Of a DNA stretch of 64,000 nt, positions 12,871 through 25,272 are shown piece by piece. The DNA is taken from assembly GCA_935421135.1 (NCBI GenBank), contig OW285188.1, forward strand, positions 10,582,733-10,646,732. Reading direction: 5' to 3'. Numbering within the stretch: the stretch's first letter is position 1; each line of letters opens with the position of its first letter. The translations under genes and the position numbers were made by a program. A model generated the notes under the pieces. The model was not told the DNA's origin. It did not search any database and was given only the letters and a program-made list of their open reading frames with translations. The DNA is from Bugulina stolonifera (taxonomy: Eukaryota; Bryozoa; Gymnolaemata; Cheilostomatida; Bugulidae).

Positions 12871-13973
12871 ACTCAAAGTGCCAATATTATAATACATTGT
12901 ACATGTGCATTACTTCATTGTGTGTGCAATAATAGACTTGAAGATTATATACATACATTGAGAGGAATGACGAGCAAGGTAATACAATAGTGGAAATGTC
13001 CTATTTAGTATGGTTTCTGCTGACTCGGAACACAACAGTACTTGTATGTAGCAGATTAATTTGTTTGGCCATTTATTCATCTTGGTCTATCTTTACACTC
13101 ACTCTTCTTAGCCATTAGAGTTTTAAACGCCTATTTTTTAATCTTAAAGCTAGCTAGTTTGATTAGCAAGTGTATTACAAAGGACTAACTAATATTAGAC
13201 TATATGCATATCTACTGTAACAGAGACTTTCGTCTGGTACAACAGAGGAAAAAGTTAATTTCTGACCTGAGAGAAAGTGGCATAATCCATACACAGCGTG
13301 TCGCAATGCACCTACTAAGGTTGGAATAAGAATATAGTAATATAAGCAATATAGGTAGTATATTGTAGGTTAGATGGCAGATGCATAAATAGAATTCAGT
13401 GCTCAAGTTTTGCGAAGTGAGGTTCCTGACTGGTAATGTTAATTGCTAATCATTTGTTTGTACATAACCAAACAATCATTTGCCTCTTGTTCATAAATAC
13501 ATTAGAAGAGAATAAAAGTTTGTGTAGGTCTAACAGCAACATTCTCACTGTATGAAAGTTTAAAAACTGTTTTACTGCATGGTTAGCGTTCAACACACTT
13601 CAATTTGTCCACCATAAAATAATAAGAATACTTGTACGTTAAAAATTTACTTCAAGTTAGCTTGAATGTAGAGTCTGCTTCAATAACATCTACAGAGTAG
13701 CTTGCCAAAGATCTCAAAAGCTACTATATATTTTTAAACACACTGCTTTGTTTAACACCCGTGACTTGCATAATAACGAATTGACCATTATAAAAAGATG
13801 TCAACTGTTAAAATGTTGTATTAGCCTCCTCTACTGAAGAAATTTTCACCTGTAAAAATGCAAATGTTGCATTTACTGCTATGCTAACAAACTAGCAGTC
13901 CTTGATAATGGCTGCAGTATTAGACTATTAATTAATAGAGAAGACAATTCCCTTCATAAAAGAACAACTAAAT

Positions 13974-13979
13974 TTTATT
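13974..13979 (-). terminator. Polyadenylation signal AATAAA of GNMT-1
   Basis: Two bases beyond the stop codon on the minus strand, implying a very short 3' UTR. Confidence 0.55.
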
Positions 13980-13981
13980 AT

Positions 13982-16900
13982 TTATGCTGTTGGTTTCTCT
14001 ATAATATAAGTTATGATACAGGCATCTTCTGGTTCACACTCAGCCTCTTCCTTCAAGTCATAGAGTACTGTGATCTTACAACTCTCTCCAAATGTAGATT
14101 TAGCTACAGAAGTTATCTGCTCTCTGCTGAACACTCGGCTCACTATGTGCATGCTGTCTCTATAACAGTATAATACAACCACTGAGAGTAGAGGTTATGT
14201 GGTAACAAACTCAAACACAAGTTTGTCGATAGAAACTTGATTTACTACGGCTCTTAGTGCTAACACTTTTTTACCCATAGCCTTTAACAAATACACAATC
14301 ATTGTAATTTGATAACTATAAACAAGAAAATATTGTAGTGGTAAATGAAACTCGATAGACTTAGTCACTCGTACTGCATTGCATTGTCATGAACAATTCA
14401 TACCTAGCTTGTGCAGAAACATATCTTTTATACACTCATTGTATGCATTACTGAGCCATTATACCCTTTTTATACCCATGTAAAGAGGGCCGACCTTTCA
14501 GAAGCAGCTATAATTAACTTTGCTTGTGAATCTCATGATTTTAAGCATCTTTTGTTATACCTGACCTATTTTGGGTCAGCCTCGGGCTTCCGCCGCCATC
14601 TTATTGTGCGATTTCCAAACAACCCTATGTCGGCCTTTTACCGGAATTATTTTCCATAAGCTAGATTACGATATAAAGCGCATGGTTTTTACTATCATTG
14701 TCTCAGTTGGTGCTTGGATCTTAACAAAGACACTACTTCTATACTGCTTATACAGAGCCTCCTCTCGTAGTATAGGTCGTTCCAGCTAACAAGGTCCCCG
14801 ACCTTGATGCCCGAACTGCCTACTAGGACTGAACATACTCTGTCTCAGTATAGCAAGATAGCATTAACTCGGGACCATATGGGTCGTCTTGATTAGTCCT
14901 TGGACTACTAGTACCTGTCAACTTTTCATGTAATGAGAAGACCTAGCACCACCCATAAGCTCTTCATTTTGGCTAAGGGGTCGTCTTGTGCGACATACAC
15001 ACAACAACCCCCAAAACATTACAATATGTTAGTGTAACTGTGAGTAACTACAATGTACATTTTTAGTTTAATGATAAAAACTGTGTTATCAGAATATCAG
15101 GCAACAAATAAACAAAACTCGTCTAAAACTATACTTTTTATAAACAGGAGAGTTGGGAAAAACCAAAACTTTATATTATTTCTTCATGTACAATGTAGGC
15201 TAAAGCACAGTGATAATATATTTACATGTATACTGTGTAAAATGTGTACCCATGTACGAGTATAATTGGAAATAAGAACTTACCCGTCCCACTTTTGGAA
15301 GTCCATAAACACAGCTAGTGGTTTTCGCTCAGGGCCTGGTCCATATATTGGGAACGGAATAATGTTAGTTAGCCCATTGTACTCATCCTATATAAGAATA
15401 CATGTTTTGCATTTTATTTCCACACAGCGATAATTTATACAAGACACAAGCAAAATTTTCAAGCAGATTTTAACTAAATTAACATACATATTCCTAATAT
15501 GGGGTACAGAAAGCAGCCATAGCCTGGCGGTGAAAGTGGCAGACTTGCCTGTAGAAGATCAGAGTTGATTCCTGTACAGGTCATCGACTCATTGGTAGTG
15601 CGAGGTTCAGCATTCAACCTTGAAAAAGCCCCTGTGCCACATAGGCACTTTACTTGTCATGCTGAGAACACCCCTTCTCTACTCCCAAATTAGAAAAATC
15701 GCTGATCTTTGTTGAATTGCCTAGCCTGGGATGTGAATTCTGCATGTAGTGTCCTTATTTTTATATGACTGTACTTACAACATATTACTGCAATGTAGAT
15801 GTTACTTACGAAACAGCATGGGTTGTGGCCGTTCTTTATAGCTTTACCAGTTTTTGCCATGCTGAGAAAATTTCGAGTGTCAACAATCAAAGCGCCTCCT
15901 GGCCTCAATAGGTTAGCAAAGTTAGAGAACGCATTCTTTAAATCGTCATCACTGCAAGACATTATGTATATCGTACAAGTACAGCAGATCTCAATACCTT
16001 AGTAATTTAGCTTATTAACAATAATAATTATAATATAGATATGTAGTAACACTTTATATTGATCTGGGGGTGGTGCTATTTAAATCATACTCATCTTTTA
16101 TAGTGTCTTTTCTTAATTTTTGGTTTCACTGCACAAAATATTGTGATGAGACCGACTTACGACAATATAGTGAAGAGGTTTGACCCAAAACAGCCAACCC
16201 AGAAAAAGGCCGGTGACCGACTACCGAGCACCCATAAATTACATATACTTGCATGTAGATACTGTTGCGTATTCTTCCTGTAATGTGGATACCTTATTCT
16301 GGTTGCATTGGCAATTAAGTGAAATTCTATGACTTTCATAAAAACCGACCCTTGGTCAGCCCTCGTACTTTTACTGATATGCTTTGTTATTTGTAAGACC
16401 GACTGCTGCTCATCGTTTTGCCGGAAGTAGATTTTGTATATTATAAGTAATGGTCTTTTTGTATGCAGTTCAGTTGTCTGCTGGAGCTCAATAAAGTCAC
16501 ATCTATATTCTATATAAAGAATTGGAGTTATCTCTAAACTGGTAGACTCTTAGCCAAGGTCCCTCGAGACTAACAGCCAGAGTGGTAGGATAGACTAGGC
16601 ATAACACATGTTGACTGTAGGTACATCCTAAGACAACTCAAAGTTATAGGCCTGCACCCAGGTACTGCATTCCAGCCAACACACTAAGTCATCTCCCACT
16701 CAGTACATGTAATAAGGGAAAATTAATCGACCTCTCTTAATTCTCTCCTGTACTCGTACCTCGTAACCGCGCATCAAAAGCATTACAAATTACATTCCAA
16801 ATATTATAGATAAAGAACAATATTATAGATAAAGCTTCTATGGTTCTCTGGCTTTTAACTTCAAGTTGTAAGGATATGGGTAGCAAATTTCTTCTATTTT

Positions 16901-18478
16901 TAAGGAAGCAAGAAAAGAAAGTAATACATGTACACTATATTTATATGCATTATAATAAATTGGTTATAAGGTGTTAAAACATCTGTAGCCTTTCCATGGT
17001 GAGAGCATTCCTCATAATTACATAATTATATGATAAGTATTTGGTGTTGCTGCCACATGGTGAAAGCTGATTAAATCCCACCTCACCTGCACAGAAACAT
17101 TAGCGATAAGTAGCAGTTGGCGGTGTCATAACAGGCTGGAACATCTTTAGTCTTTGATACTGCCTGTTCTAACTTGAGCATATCAGCTTTAAATATCTCT
17201 ACAGAAGAATAACTAGATCTAAGAAGTACTAAATAGTCTTTAGTATTGTTATAAATCTTATGCAATTATTTCCTTGCAGCTAGTATGATATTGTATTCAT
17301 ATTAATATACCTATGTATTGGATTTTAGCAATTAGTGGCTAGTAGACATCATATACATGTATTCCATGTAGTAATAATAGCTTTTGTAACTAGTGCCAGT
17401 GCCCAGTTTCATACTGCATATTTTCGCACAGATCTTATATTACTGTCGTCGCTGACGGCTGTTTTCGATATTTTCTTGATGAATAGTATAAATAATGGAG
17501 GATGTTTACATTTACTTTCGATTTTTGTTGTTTCCTTGTGGTCGTCCAGTTTTAAATCCTATGATCATTGAGATGCTTTGATTAACTATGGTTAACATAC
17601 ATGTAAATTAGCAAACTCTATTTTAATATTACACACAACCTATTACAGATAGTTATTATACATTTACTACATTAAATGTTGGAAGCTCTCCGATAGACTT
17701 GGTTCTTTGAACATTTCTCTCCTCTTATTGGAAACATAGTAATAAATAGCCCAGTTGTATTGCAGCCAAGTAGGAACTTATGCTTATACTTACTCCAATC
17801 ATCAAACCCCTTGTATCCTCCTTTGATAAAACTCTCCCTACACTCCTGTGCAAGTCTAATCATCTCATCGCTCAAGTCACAGCTGACTACTCTAAGTCCA
17901 TTATGTATGAGCACTGCTGCATTATTCCTGCAGAATAGAATAGAATAGCAAAAATGTAATCAAATATCAAACAACATACTTATGTTACCCAATGGTAGTT
18001 CCTGGTTACAACACTGTCTTTATCTTTGCCACGCCGACAGTCTTTCAGGTTTTTAAAAGAAAAGGCTGGAACCTGGAAAGGCTAGGAAGGCTCAAGTACG
18101 GATCTTTTCATATTTTTTCCTGACATCTCAAAAGACATGTTAATATTCGCATAGACATTAATTGGTACATTATTGAGATGTTAGCAACAGCAACATAATG
18201 TACATATATTCGTGTATTTCGAGGATATTTGTGTCTTACCCTCTACCACAGGCTACATCCAAGACATAACCACCTTCAGTTTGGTACTTTTTATTTACAG
18301 TAGTTAAGAAGTCGGCAAACTCTGGCGTTACAACTTTAGTTAGCCTCTGTTCAGGCGTCGTGAATGGAGACACAAGTTGGGTGGATGGTCCCGCAGCACT
18401 TGATTCATTGATTCCTTTAAAGAGACACTGGAGTAAAACAGCTTCAGATGCTGCTATTTTGTCATTTCCACTAGCCAT
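13982..18478 (-). CDS. GNMT: Glycine N-methyltransferase-like SAM-dependent methyltransferase, copy 1
   Basis: Class I SAM methyltransferase, best matched to glycine N-methyltransferase, which makes sarcosine and buffers cellular SAM in the cytosol. Six exons: 18240-18478, 17794-17927, 17087-17198, 15810-15951, 15284-15387, 13982-14159, totalling 909 bases (302 residues; GNMT is about 295). Motif I VLDVACGRG ends exon 1. Exon 2 gives LRVVSCDLSDEMIRLA (acidic end of strand 2). The exon 2/3 join FDDWKIFKADMLKL matches GNMT FDKWVIEEANWMTL. Exon 4 GGALIVDTRNF matches GGLLVIDHRNY. The first 45 residues are unlike GNMT. Solo LTRs sit in introns 3 and 5, and a SINE-like relic in intron 4. A related small-molecule methyltransferase is possible; the methyltransferase call is firm, the substrate inferred. 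Confidence 0.8.
14334..15023 (+). mobile_element. Solo LTR (family 2) in intron 5 of GNMT-1
   Basis: TGTAGTGG to ACATTACA, 690 bases, flanked by ATAT (14330-14333 and 15024-15027). Absent from the matching intron of GNMT-2, so it inserted after the gene duplicated. Confidence 0.85.
15515..15710 (+). repeat. Degenerate SINE relic, intron 4 of GNMT-1
   Basis: AGCCATAGCCTGGCGGTGAA...GTTGATTCCTG...GTCATCGACTCATTGG resembles the tail of the SINE at 20030-20135 and the sequence at 29265-29440. Confidence 0.55.
16142..16799 (+). mobile_element. Solo LTR (family 3) in intron 3 of GNMT-1
   Basis: TGTGATGAGACC to ACATTCCA, 658 bases, flanked by AATAT (16137-16141 and 16800-16804). AATAAA at 16490-16495. 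Absent from GNMT-2. Confidence 0.8.
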
Positions 18479-18649
18479 TTTGTCTTTGTGAAAGTACTAC
18501 AACAGTAGAATTATTAGCAGTATATCCCCTGTTACCTGAACATCTATACTGACTACGGCTGGTACAAAAATGAATAACAAAAGAACACTCTGGTAATTGT
18601 AATTAGTCGAGAGAAACATTTAATTTATCTTACATCTTTTAATTGAAGT

Positions 18650-19550
18650 TAGAACTTTTAGCCACCAATTAAAGATTCTGTACAGACCAACATCAATAGT
18701 TGGCTAAAATGTTTTGAATTCAAACTACACTCTAAAGGTACCTAGTTATTACTCAAGCGTGTATGCTTAGCAAAGTTTAGTACAAGTGTGAAATAAGTGA
18801 GGTAGAAAATGATACACATACCCAAAGTCAGGTAAAGTATTCTTACACAAAGATGGAAGAGGGAGTATAGTCTATAGTGTATACCTCTTCTACGTCACTG
18901 CCACCTCATGGAGTTGTAATGAGATACGTTATACTCACAATAGTCACAAATGTCTTGTTAGTAGTAGCACTAGGGATCCCTGAACCTTCAGTCCAATAGG
19001 GGTATATGACAAAATGATGCTGTGGTACACTCAGATAAACTGAAATTGTCGTTGATCTACATTTGCATAAATTAGCATGTGCAAATAAACCGCAGAGTTT
19101 TGCTACAAATATAAACATAGGTGAAGTCAAGCATGAGAGCAGTAAAACAAAAGATAGCCCAAGTTTCACTATAGCAGATCATGATGGATATTGAGGGACG
19201 GGTGTTTCCCTCAAGATACATGTAGTCGTGTGTGCAACTTTACATGATTTTGATGCAGATAGGATTCCTCATTTTAACCCATATGCTGATGTGCTGCATG
19301 AATTGAGTCTGTATATTAGACACTCGTCCAACAGGTAGCAGGTGTATGTACATGTATTTACCATTATTATTTACATTTTGTTTAGAGCTTATATACTGTA
19401 ATAGCTATATAACTATATCGGTACTGTAGAACTTTTAGCCACCAACTAAAGATTCTGTACAGACCAACATCAATAGTTGGCCAAAATGTTTTGAATTCAA
19501 ACTACACTTCACAGGTACCTATTTATTACTCAAGCACGTATGCTTAGCTG
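18650..19550 (+). repeat. Direct repeat of about 120 bases upstream of GNMT-1
   Basis: 18650-18775 and 19430-19545 share GAACTTTTAGCCACCAA...GTACAGACCAACATCAATAG...ATGTTTTGAATTCAAACTAC. A third, more diverged copy lies at 32625-32760 upstream of GNMT-2. Confidence 0.8.
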
Positions 19551-19856
19551 TTCTACCGGTGCAGTGTGCCCACCTCAATTGTTCTACTTTTAGCACTGCT
19601 ATGGTTGATAATACTATAATGCTTGGCTGCAGGTAGATCGACACACCACATGCACTGAAACCAACAAATAAAGCCCTAGGACTGACTTGACTACCAATAG
19701 GGTTAGGGGTCAGAAGCTGATAAAGACCTCTGGATTACAACCTTATACAACTGACCAACAGGTTCACAAGCTCCTATTATGTAATTATTGTGCATGTATA
19801 GGACAGACCACTGTCTCCAGGCTCAAGTCTGCATAAGTTATTCTTGACTACAGTCC

Positions 19857-19921
19857 ATGGGCACTAATAAGCTATTGATCATAATTAGAAGTTGTCCTAT
19901 CAATAGCTTATTAGTGCCCAT
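19857..19921. repeat. Foldback element, 23-base perfect arms
   Basis: Arms ATGGGCACTAATAAGCTATT+GAT (19857-19879) and its complement (19899-19921), loop containing GAAGTTGTCCT. Short member of the family at 34107-34220. Confidence 0.9.
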
Positions 19922-20029
19922 GCTACATTCCCAGGTAAGAAAGCAATGATCTAAATAGATCTGCACTTTTTCTAGTTTTTGGGAAGGGGGCACTTCACCA
20001 ATGGCAAAGTTACTGAAGTAGCACAGAAG

Positions 20030-20135
20030 CATTATAAGGCTAGATGCTCTTCTTAACACCACCAATGACCTTTATGGGAATCGAACCTGGGACTCCCACA
20101 TGAAAGGCCAGAGCACTAACCACTAGTATACAATC
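20030..20135 (-). repeat. tRNA-derived SINE fragment
   Basis: Minus-strand TAGTGGTTAGTGCTCTGG followed by B box GGTTCGATTCC (20077-20087) resembles a Glu-type tRNA head. The 3' part (GGTCATTGGTGGTGTTAAGA) resembles the relics in GNMT intron 4. Confidence 0.65.
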
Positions 20136-21628
20136 TGCGTAACATGTATTTGTAGATCATAATCACAGTTGTTGTAGTGGGTACCATGCTTATGCACTAG
20201 AATTGTCGGCAAGCTTAAATTAAAATATCTTGTGCTAGAAGGTTTGTTTACCAAACTTAGTTTGGTACATCCTATAGAATTGATAAAGCAGAAGTGTTAC
20301 ATAACCTGTAGGACCACGCAGTAAGCATTTATTTAGGTCGACAATAACCTACATATCGAAACTAATTAACCGATGAAACCAAAATACTGAAGAAATACTG
20401 GCTGCAATCAACATGGAATGATACCTAGATATCGTCCCTAACACTAGTTCAATTAAAATGAATCCTGAAAACCGGACCCAGCACTTAGTACTATTTGGGT
20501 TGTTTTAAACAGTCTCGAAATATTTCTACCATGCATGTGGCCATAATTACCTACTAGATAAATTGTGTTACTCTGAGCCTAGCCTCTGTACCTTACACCT
20601 GTTGCATATAACCACACTTATAGTGGATGTACTGCATTACAGCTTTTGTAACTTCTCACTGTTGATCTAATCTAAACGATTGGAACAGCTTGGATTAGAG
20701 TTAACTCTTCTCCAGTAAATTTTAGCAAAGGGTAAATAACTCCCGTTGAAAAATTTTAGCAATTTTCACACCAAAGCATACTTGTCAAGTTTCTAGGTTT
20801 TACAGGAGACTTTGTATTTTTAAGGGCATCTCCAGGGCACTTCCAGGGCATTTTCCCAGTTTCCTCCATGTTTTACAATATAAAAGTTTCCCAACAATAT
20901 TTTGATAAAAATCAGCTGTAGCATCCTTCAATCATGCAACTTTGTAAAATTATTGCAACCACATTTTGTAGCAATTCAAGTTAGAATAACACGCTGAAAT
21001 ATTGTAAATGGTGCAATTTTGTACCAACTGAAAAAGAAACTAGTAGGGAAACTGGTCTCTTGGTTAAATCACAATGGAAAATGGTGAAACTTTGTTTTGC
21101 TATCTGTGCATATATCTGCTATGTATCTCCATTTACAGAAGGTTTGGGAAGAGAAAATATACAGCAACATTGCCATCATACTAAACTGGTATAGTCTGTA
21201 TACTAGTATGCTCTCTCAAAGATATACAGTTACTCTTCCAAACTAAACATCACATATCTCTAGTATAGCCACCCATCTACTCTTAGTAAACGTTGTGTGT
21301 AATATGTACATTGTATATTGTCAAGACTAGAAACATTGCATGATGTTACACTAAATGTTGTCCACCAATTATAGGGCAGCAATTAGCAATATACAGCATG
21401 TACAACACAACGTAATCTAACCCCATTTTCTCTTGTTTGTTAATTATATATATATTAAGGTCCAAGAGGGTTTATATGGAACAACATATTGTTACCCACT
21501 TATCACTTGTCAGTAGGTTAGAATAAAGGTGAAACCTTTGCTGGCATCAAATACAATTGTTACATTTGTTAATTATCTATCTATCTGTCAGCATCACCTC
21601 TACTTACTGTTACAACAGGCTACATGCT

Positions 21629-24600
21629 ATGGCAGCTAGAGAAAGTGCTGACAGCTCTGAGCAGGTGCTTGATTCTCCTGATGATGTCATAGGAAGGTTA
21701 AGTTATATCAAGTTAGGTAGACCAAGAACTCACGGTGGATCCTCCAGTCCGACCATCTCCAACACCACTGGTCAGTATGTCTGGGACTTTCTCAACTGGG
21801 GGTAAGTTTATTTTAAAGTAAATCAACATGAAATAGCTCTTAAAAATTCCTATTTTATATAAATCTACTGCAGGTAAAACATCATGTAATCTCTTACCGC
21901 ACTCTTTGTATTTTGTGCAGTATTATAAAATCATCTATTATGATATACAATCATGTACATGTACATGCACATGTACATGCACATGTACATGCACATGTAC
22001 ATGTACATGTAATTCTTACTGTTTATTAGACTCACCACAAGACATACGCTGGAGGCATTTGCAGAGGTAAAAGCCAACGAAACAGATTTAGTACCATTTT
22101 CAGATATGGACCAAGGGAGACTGTTTGTGAGAGTTTCAATACAGGATTGTAGGTTATAAACATTAAACAGCTTTCAAAATATGGGTCGATGAATTTATGG
22201 TTCATGTATTTATCAATTATTGTGCAATGCACTTGTACATGTATATAATATGCCCCTTATGGAACTTAGAATTTACAATCAAACTTACAACACACATGGT
22301 CGGGTGTATCATATTGAGCGTAGGTGGTATTGACTGTTCTAATGAATAGCATACTGATGACCCTCATATATATTCCCATTTGTTTGTGGCTGCTCATTAT
22401 ATAACCATAAACTACTGCATTCCAGTCCTTGGAGATTTCAAATTTAATGGCCAATTCTTGATTTAGATTTTTGTTTTTAGTTTTGTCTAAAATTTTGCAG
22501 TAGCTACTCTACAGATGGGATACCAGAGTGGACTAGCTGCTCTGCACAGAATAAAGAGTAGAGTTGAACAGTTGAAAGAGGAAAACAGTAGACTAGAGTC
22601 AATGATGGAACACTGGTCAACTAAATCCTCCAGGTTGTCTATGGAAACTGCAGAACTGAGGCAGGAAATATGCAGGTTGAAAAGAGAAATCAGAGGGAAT
22701 GGTTGCATATCAATAGATGAACACAATGAGCTCTTATCAATACTGTGCAGGTAGGTTCATGTTCTGGTGTGTTCTCTTGTCCTGACTATTTCTCAGTAAA
22801 TATAATCCCCAATGAACATAAACTTTAGCTTCAACTAAGCTTCTAGTCAGATGTAGGTCAGTAAGGTAGCGCACCATTTTGATATATATATCATATCGTA
22901 TCGTATCGTATCGTATCGTATCGTATCGTATCGCATCGTATCGTATCATATCATATCACATCATATTTGTGAATGGGGCAATTATTAGATTAGGCGGTAC
23001 CTAAGCTAATAAAAAAACTTGGCTTAGGACACAGGACTCATTATTAATTAATATAAAGAAGACAACTTCTCCCAATTTTGCTTGTATAACGAGCAAAGGG
23101 GATTTCCTCGTGGTCCCGTAACTCCTAATAAGGAGAAAGCAAATTGTAATATAATTCTAACACATGAGTGTTATCTGAATGTATTTTTAAACACAATTTC
23201 ACATGTATGTAGATTCATGGTGCTGCCTACTGGGACGTCCATAGAATACTGTTTATACATTATATATTGTGGTGAAACAGCACAGCCTGCCACGGCATAG
23301 ACTGTAATCTTGTAAATAGCCACGTGACATTGTTCTCATATTATCCATATTTACTCATTCATGCATTACTATTGTACTCTCATCCTACATGCATGAACAA
23401 TTAACCTTATTATAATCAACTACTGTTGTATAGTGTGCTTCTACATGTATTATTGTATTCTTAACCAATCAGACTATTGCAATTACACTTGGTTTTTCCC
23501 TTATTATATAAGCAATTATCTTCTCTTGTCTGATTACACATACTAAGATTTTTACTGTACGCTTTTCTGGGCCGATGTCTCCAAACATGGCCATATTTAT
23601 ATACTATCCATTTCGGGCTATTGTAAGCACTTTTTGTGCAAAGGCCGACCCTTTTGGTGGCCGAGGTCGGGCGGAACCATCCATGTTGTTCCATCAGTTC
23701 CGGCCCGATACCTTATCGTACCTTTTACCAGAGGTATATATAGTATATAAGACAGCACATTTTCTGTATTAAACCAGTTGTCGACTGCGCTCTAATAAAG
23801 CAACATCTCCTAACTCAAATCTAGAGGCTTACTCTTGTAGGCGGGTAACTCCACCAGCGGATCCCTTTAGATCCATACGGCTCGAGTTCATCCCCATCCT
23901 CGTATAAGCATATCTCTATACACTCCTTGTAAGTTTACATCTACGGCTTAAGTGGATCCCGGATTCTATATGAATCTAGCGTCGGGCCTAAGTTCCTAGA
24001 TTATCAGAACTTTTTTCTACACTCCTTTGGAGTATAAACTCTACAGACCTGCGTCGACCCTGGACTCTTAGATGAGTCTCAGCATCGGCCTAAGTCAAGA
24101 TATATAGTTGCAAGAGCACTAACTAACTGTTCACTCTTTATGTAATGTGTGGAAGGTCACTTGGTCGTCCTCTACCAACCTCCAAGCCCTTCCCATACTT
24201 GTGTCCTATCGGCACTTGTATGTAAACACACCCGAAAACATTACAATATTATAATAGCAATGTACACACTTTTCATTGGTTAGCTACATTGTTTGGAAGT
24301 AACAGGACAATGTTTTTATTATTCTGTAGCAACATCTGTGAACTGTACAAAGATGGATCTTCCTTTGCAAGCTACAACACAAGCTCCGATGCCATGTTTC
24401 ATCAACTATTAAAATTAGTGTTTTCGTTACCTCCTCTACTCCATGAAAGATTAGCTAATGCCTGTCCCAGTTTTAACATGTTTGTGAATAGCAAAGGCAG
24501 CCCAAGTTCTTTAGTAGCAATGCAACTTATAGATGCCAAGACATCAATTCAGAAAGTACTTGGCTTACTGCCAACAGAGTTCGAACATACCCTGCTAGAT

Positions 24601-25272
24601 CACTTGGTGCGAACATTTAATAACAAACAAAGCCAGGATTCCAAGTACAGAGCCCTTTCAGTACCCATAACTAGGCAAGATGAGTTAAAGAGTTATGGGT
24701 CTTCAAACGTGTTGCCATCAACTGTAATATATGATGAAGCTCCGTTAGAAAAGGATAAGGTGAAACAATCGTTCAACCTTTCCCAGTCTGAAGACACAAA
24801 GTGTGATGGAACTAGTGCTATAGAGAGACTGAATAGTCTAATGACAGCCAGATTGGATCATAATGAGGGAGATAAGAATATTTGTGAACGCTGTGAGAAT
24901 CAGGAACCTTCTGCTGAGAATGTTGGAGTCATAGAGCGTAGAAGTAAAAGTCAAAGTTCAGGGTTCGGTACACCACTAGCACATAGCACTCCGATGGGCA
25001 CACTAGCACATCTAGTCTCAACAAAAAATCACTTGAATCCAAAACGTTCTAGAAAGAGAAAAAAGCGAAAAGTATCTCGGTGGAATTTTGCGGCAAGATT
25101 CTGTTCATCAAAGAGGTCAGCGACCATATCAGATAGTGAGAGTATCGAGTCGTCTCTTTACCTGCAAGCAACTAGACCGCAGGTTATTAGACAGCATGGT
25201 ATTCAGACTCATCAGAGGAAAGGCTATAAATGGCTTTTCAAGAATAGAAATAAAGAACAATGTAGACAGTAA
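21629..25272 (+). CDS. Unrecognised coiled-coil protein with basic C-terminal cluster
   Basis: Four exons, 21629-21801, 22030-22148, 22501-22750 and 24330-25272, join in frame to 494 residues from ATG 21629 (MAARESADSSEQ). I do not recognise the family. The N-terminal 58 residues are Ser/Gly/Thr-rich and end YVWDFLNWG. Exon 2 (LTTRHTLEAFAE...) looks globular. Exon 3 holds a clear coiled coil, with heptad-like spacing from LHRIKSRVEQLKEENSRLE to ELRQEICRLKREI. Exon 4 starts with a helical, Leu-rich stretch (HQLLKLVFSLPPLLHERLA), then a low-complexity polar region, then a strongly basic cluster SRKRKKRKVSRW that could be a nuclear localisation signal. No membrane segment or signal peptide is seen. 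It is a single gene between the two GNMT blocks; intron 3 carries a solo LTR and intron 1 a TGTACA repeat. The splice model is supported by phase; the function is unknown. Confidence 0.75.
21953..22011. repeat. 12-base ACATGTACATGC repeat
   Basis: About five units in intron 1 of the coiled-coil gene, each self-complementary around TGTACA. Confidence 0.9.
22890..22965. repeat. Pentanucleotide microsatellite (CGTAT)n
   Basis: About 14 units of ATCGT/ATCAT in intron 3 of the coiled-coil gene; the ends decay to CATAT. Confidence 0.95.
23268..24245 (+). mobile_element. Solo LTR (family 1) in intron 3 of the coiled-coil gene
   Basis: TGTGGTGAAACAG to CATTACA, 978 bases, with the 4-base duplication ATAT on both sides. 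Contains AATAAA at 23794-23799. Its inverted relative is at 11397-12274. No internal retroelement sequence adjoins it. Confidence 0.85.

Larger units (their letters stand above)
13018..19325. repeat. Segmental duplication, copy 1 (GNMT-1 and flanks)
   Basis: Non-coding homology to 27476-33410 begins near TGCTGACT (13018 / 27476), covers all GNMT introns and exons, and continues about 850 bases (copy 1) to 1.5 kb (copy 2) upstream of the gene, to GCTGATGT-CTG-ATGAATT near 19280 / 33370. Confidence 0.8.
19552..21628. other. Intergenic, repeats only
   Basis: Holds the foldback element and SINE fragment listed separately. No coding potential seen; the 3' end should include the promoter of the coiled-coil gene. 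Confidence 0.5.
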
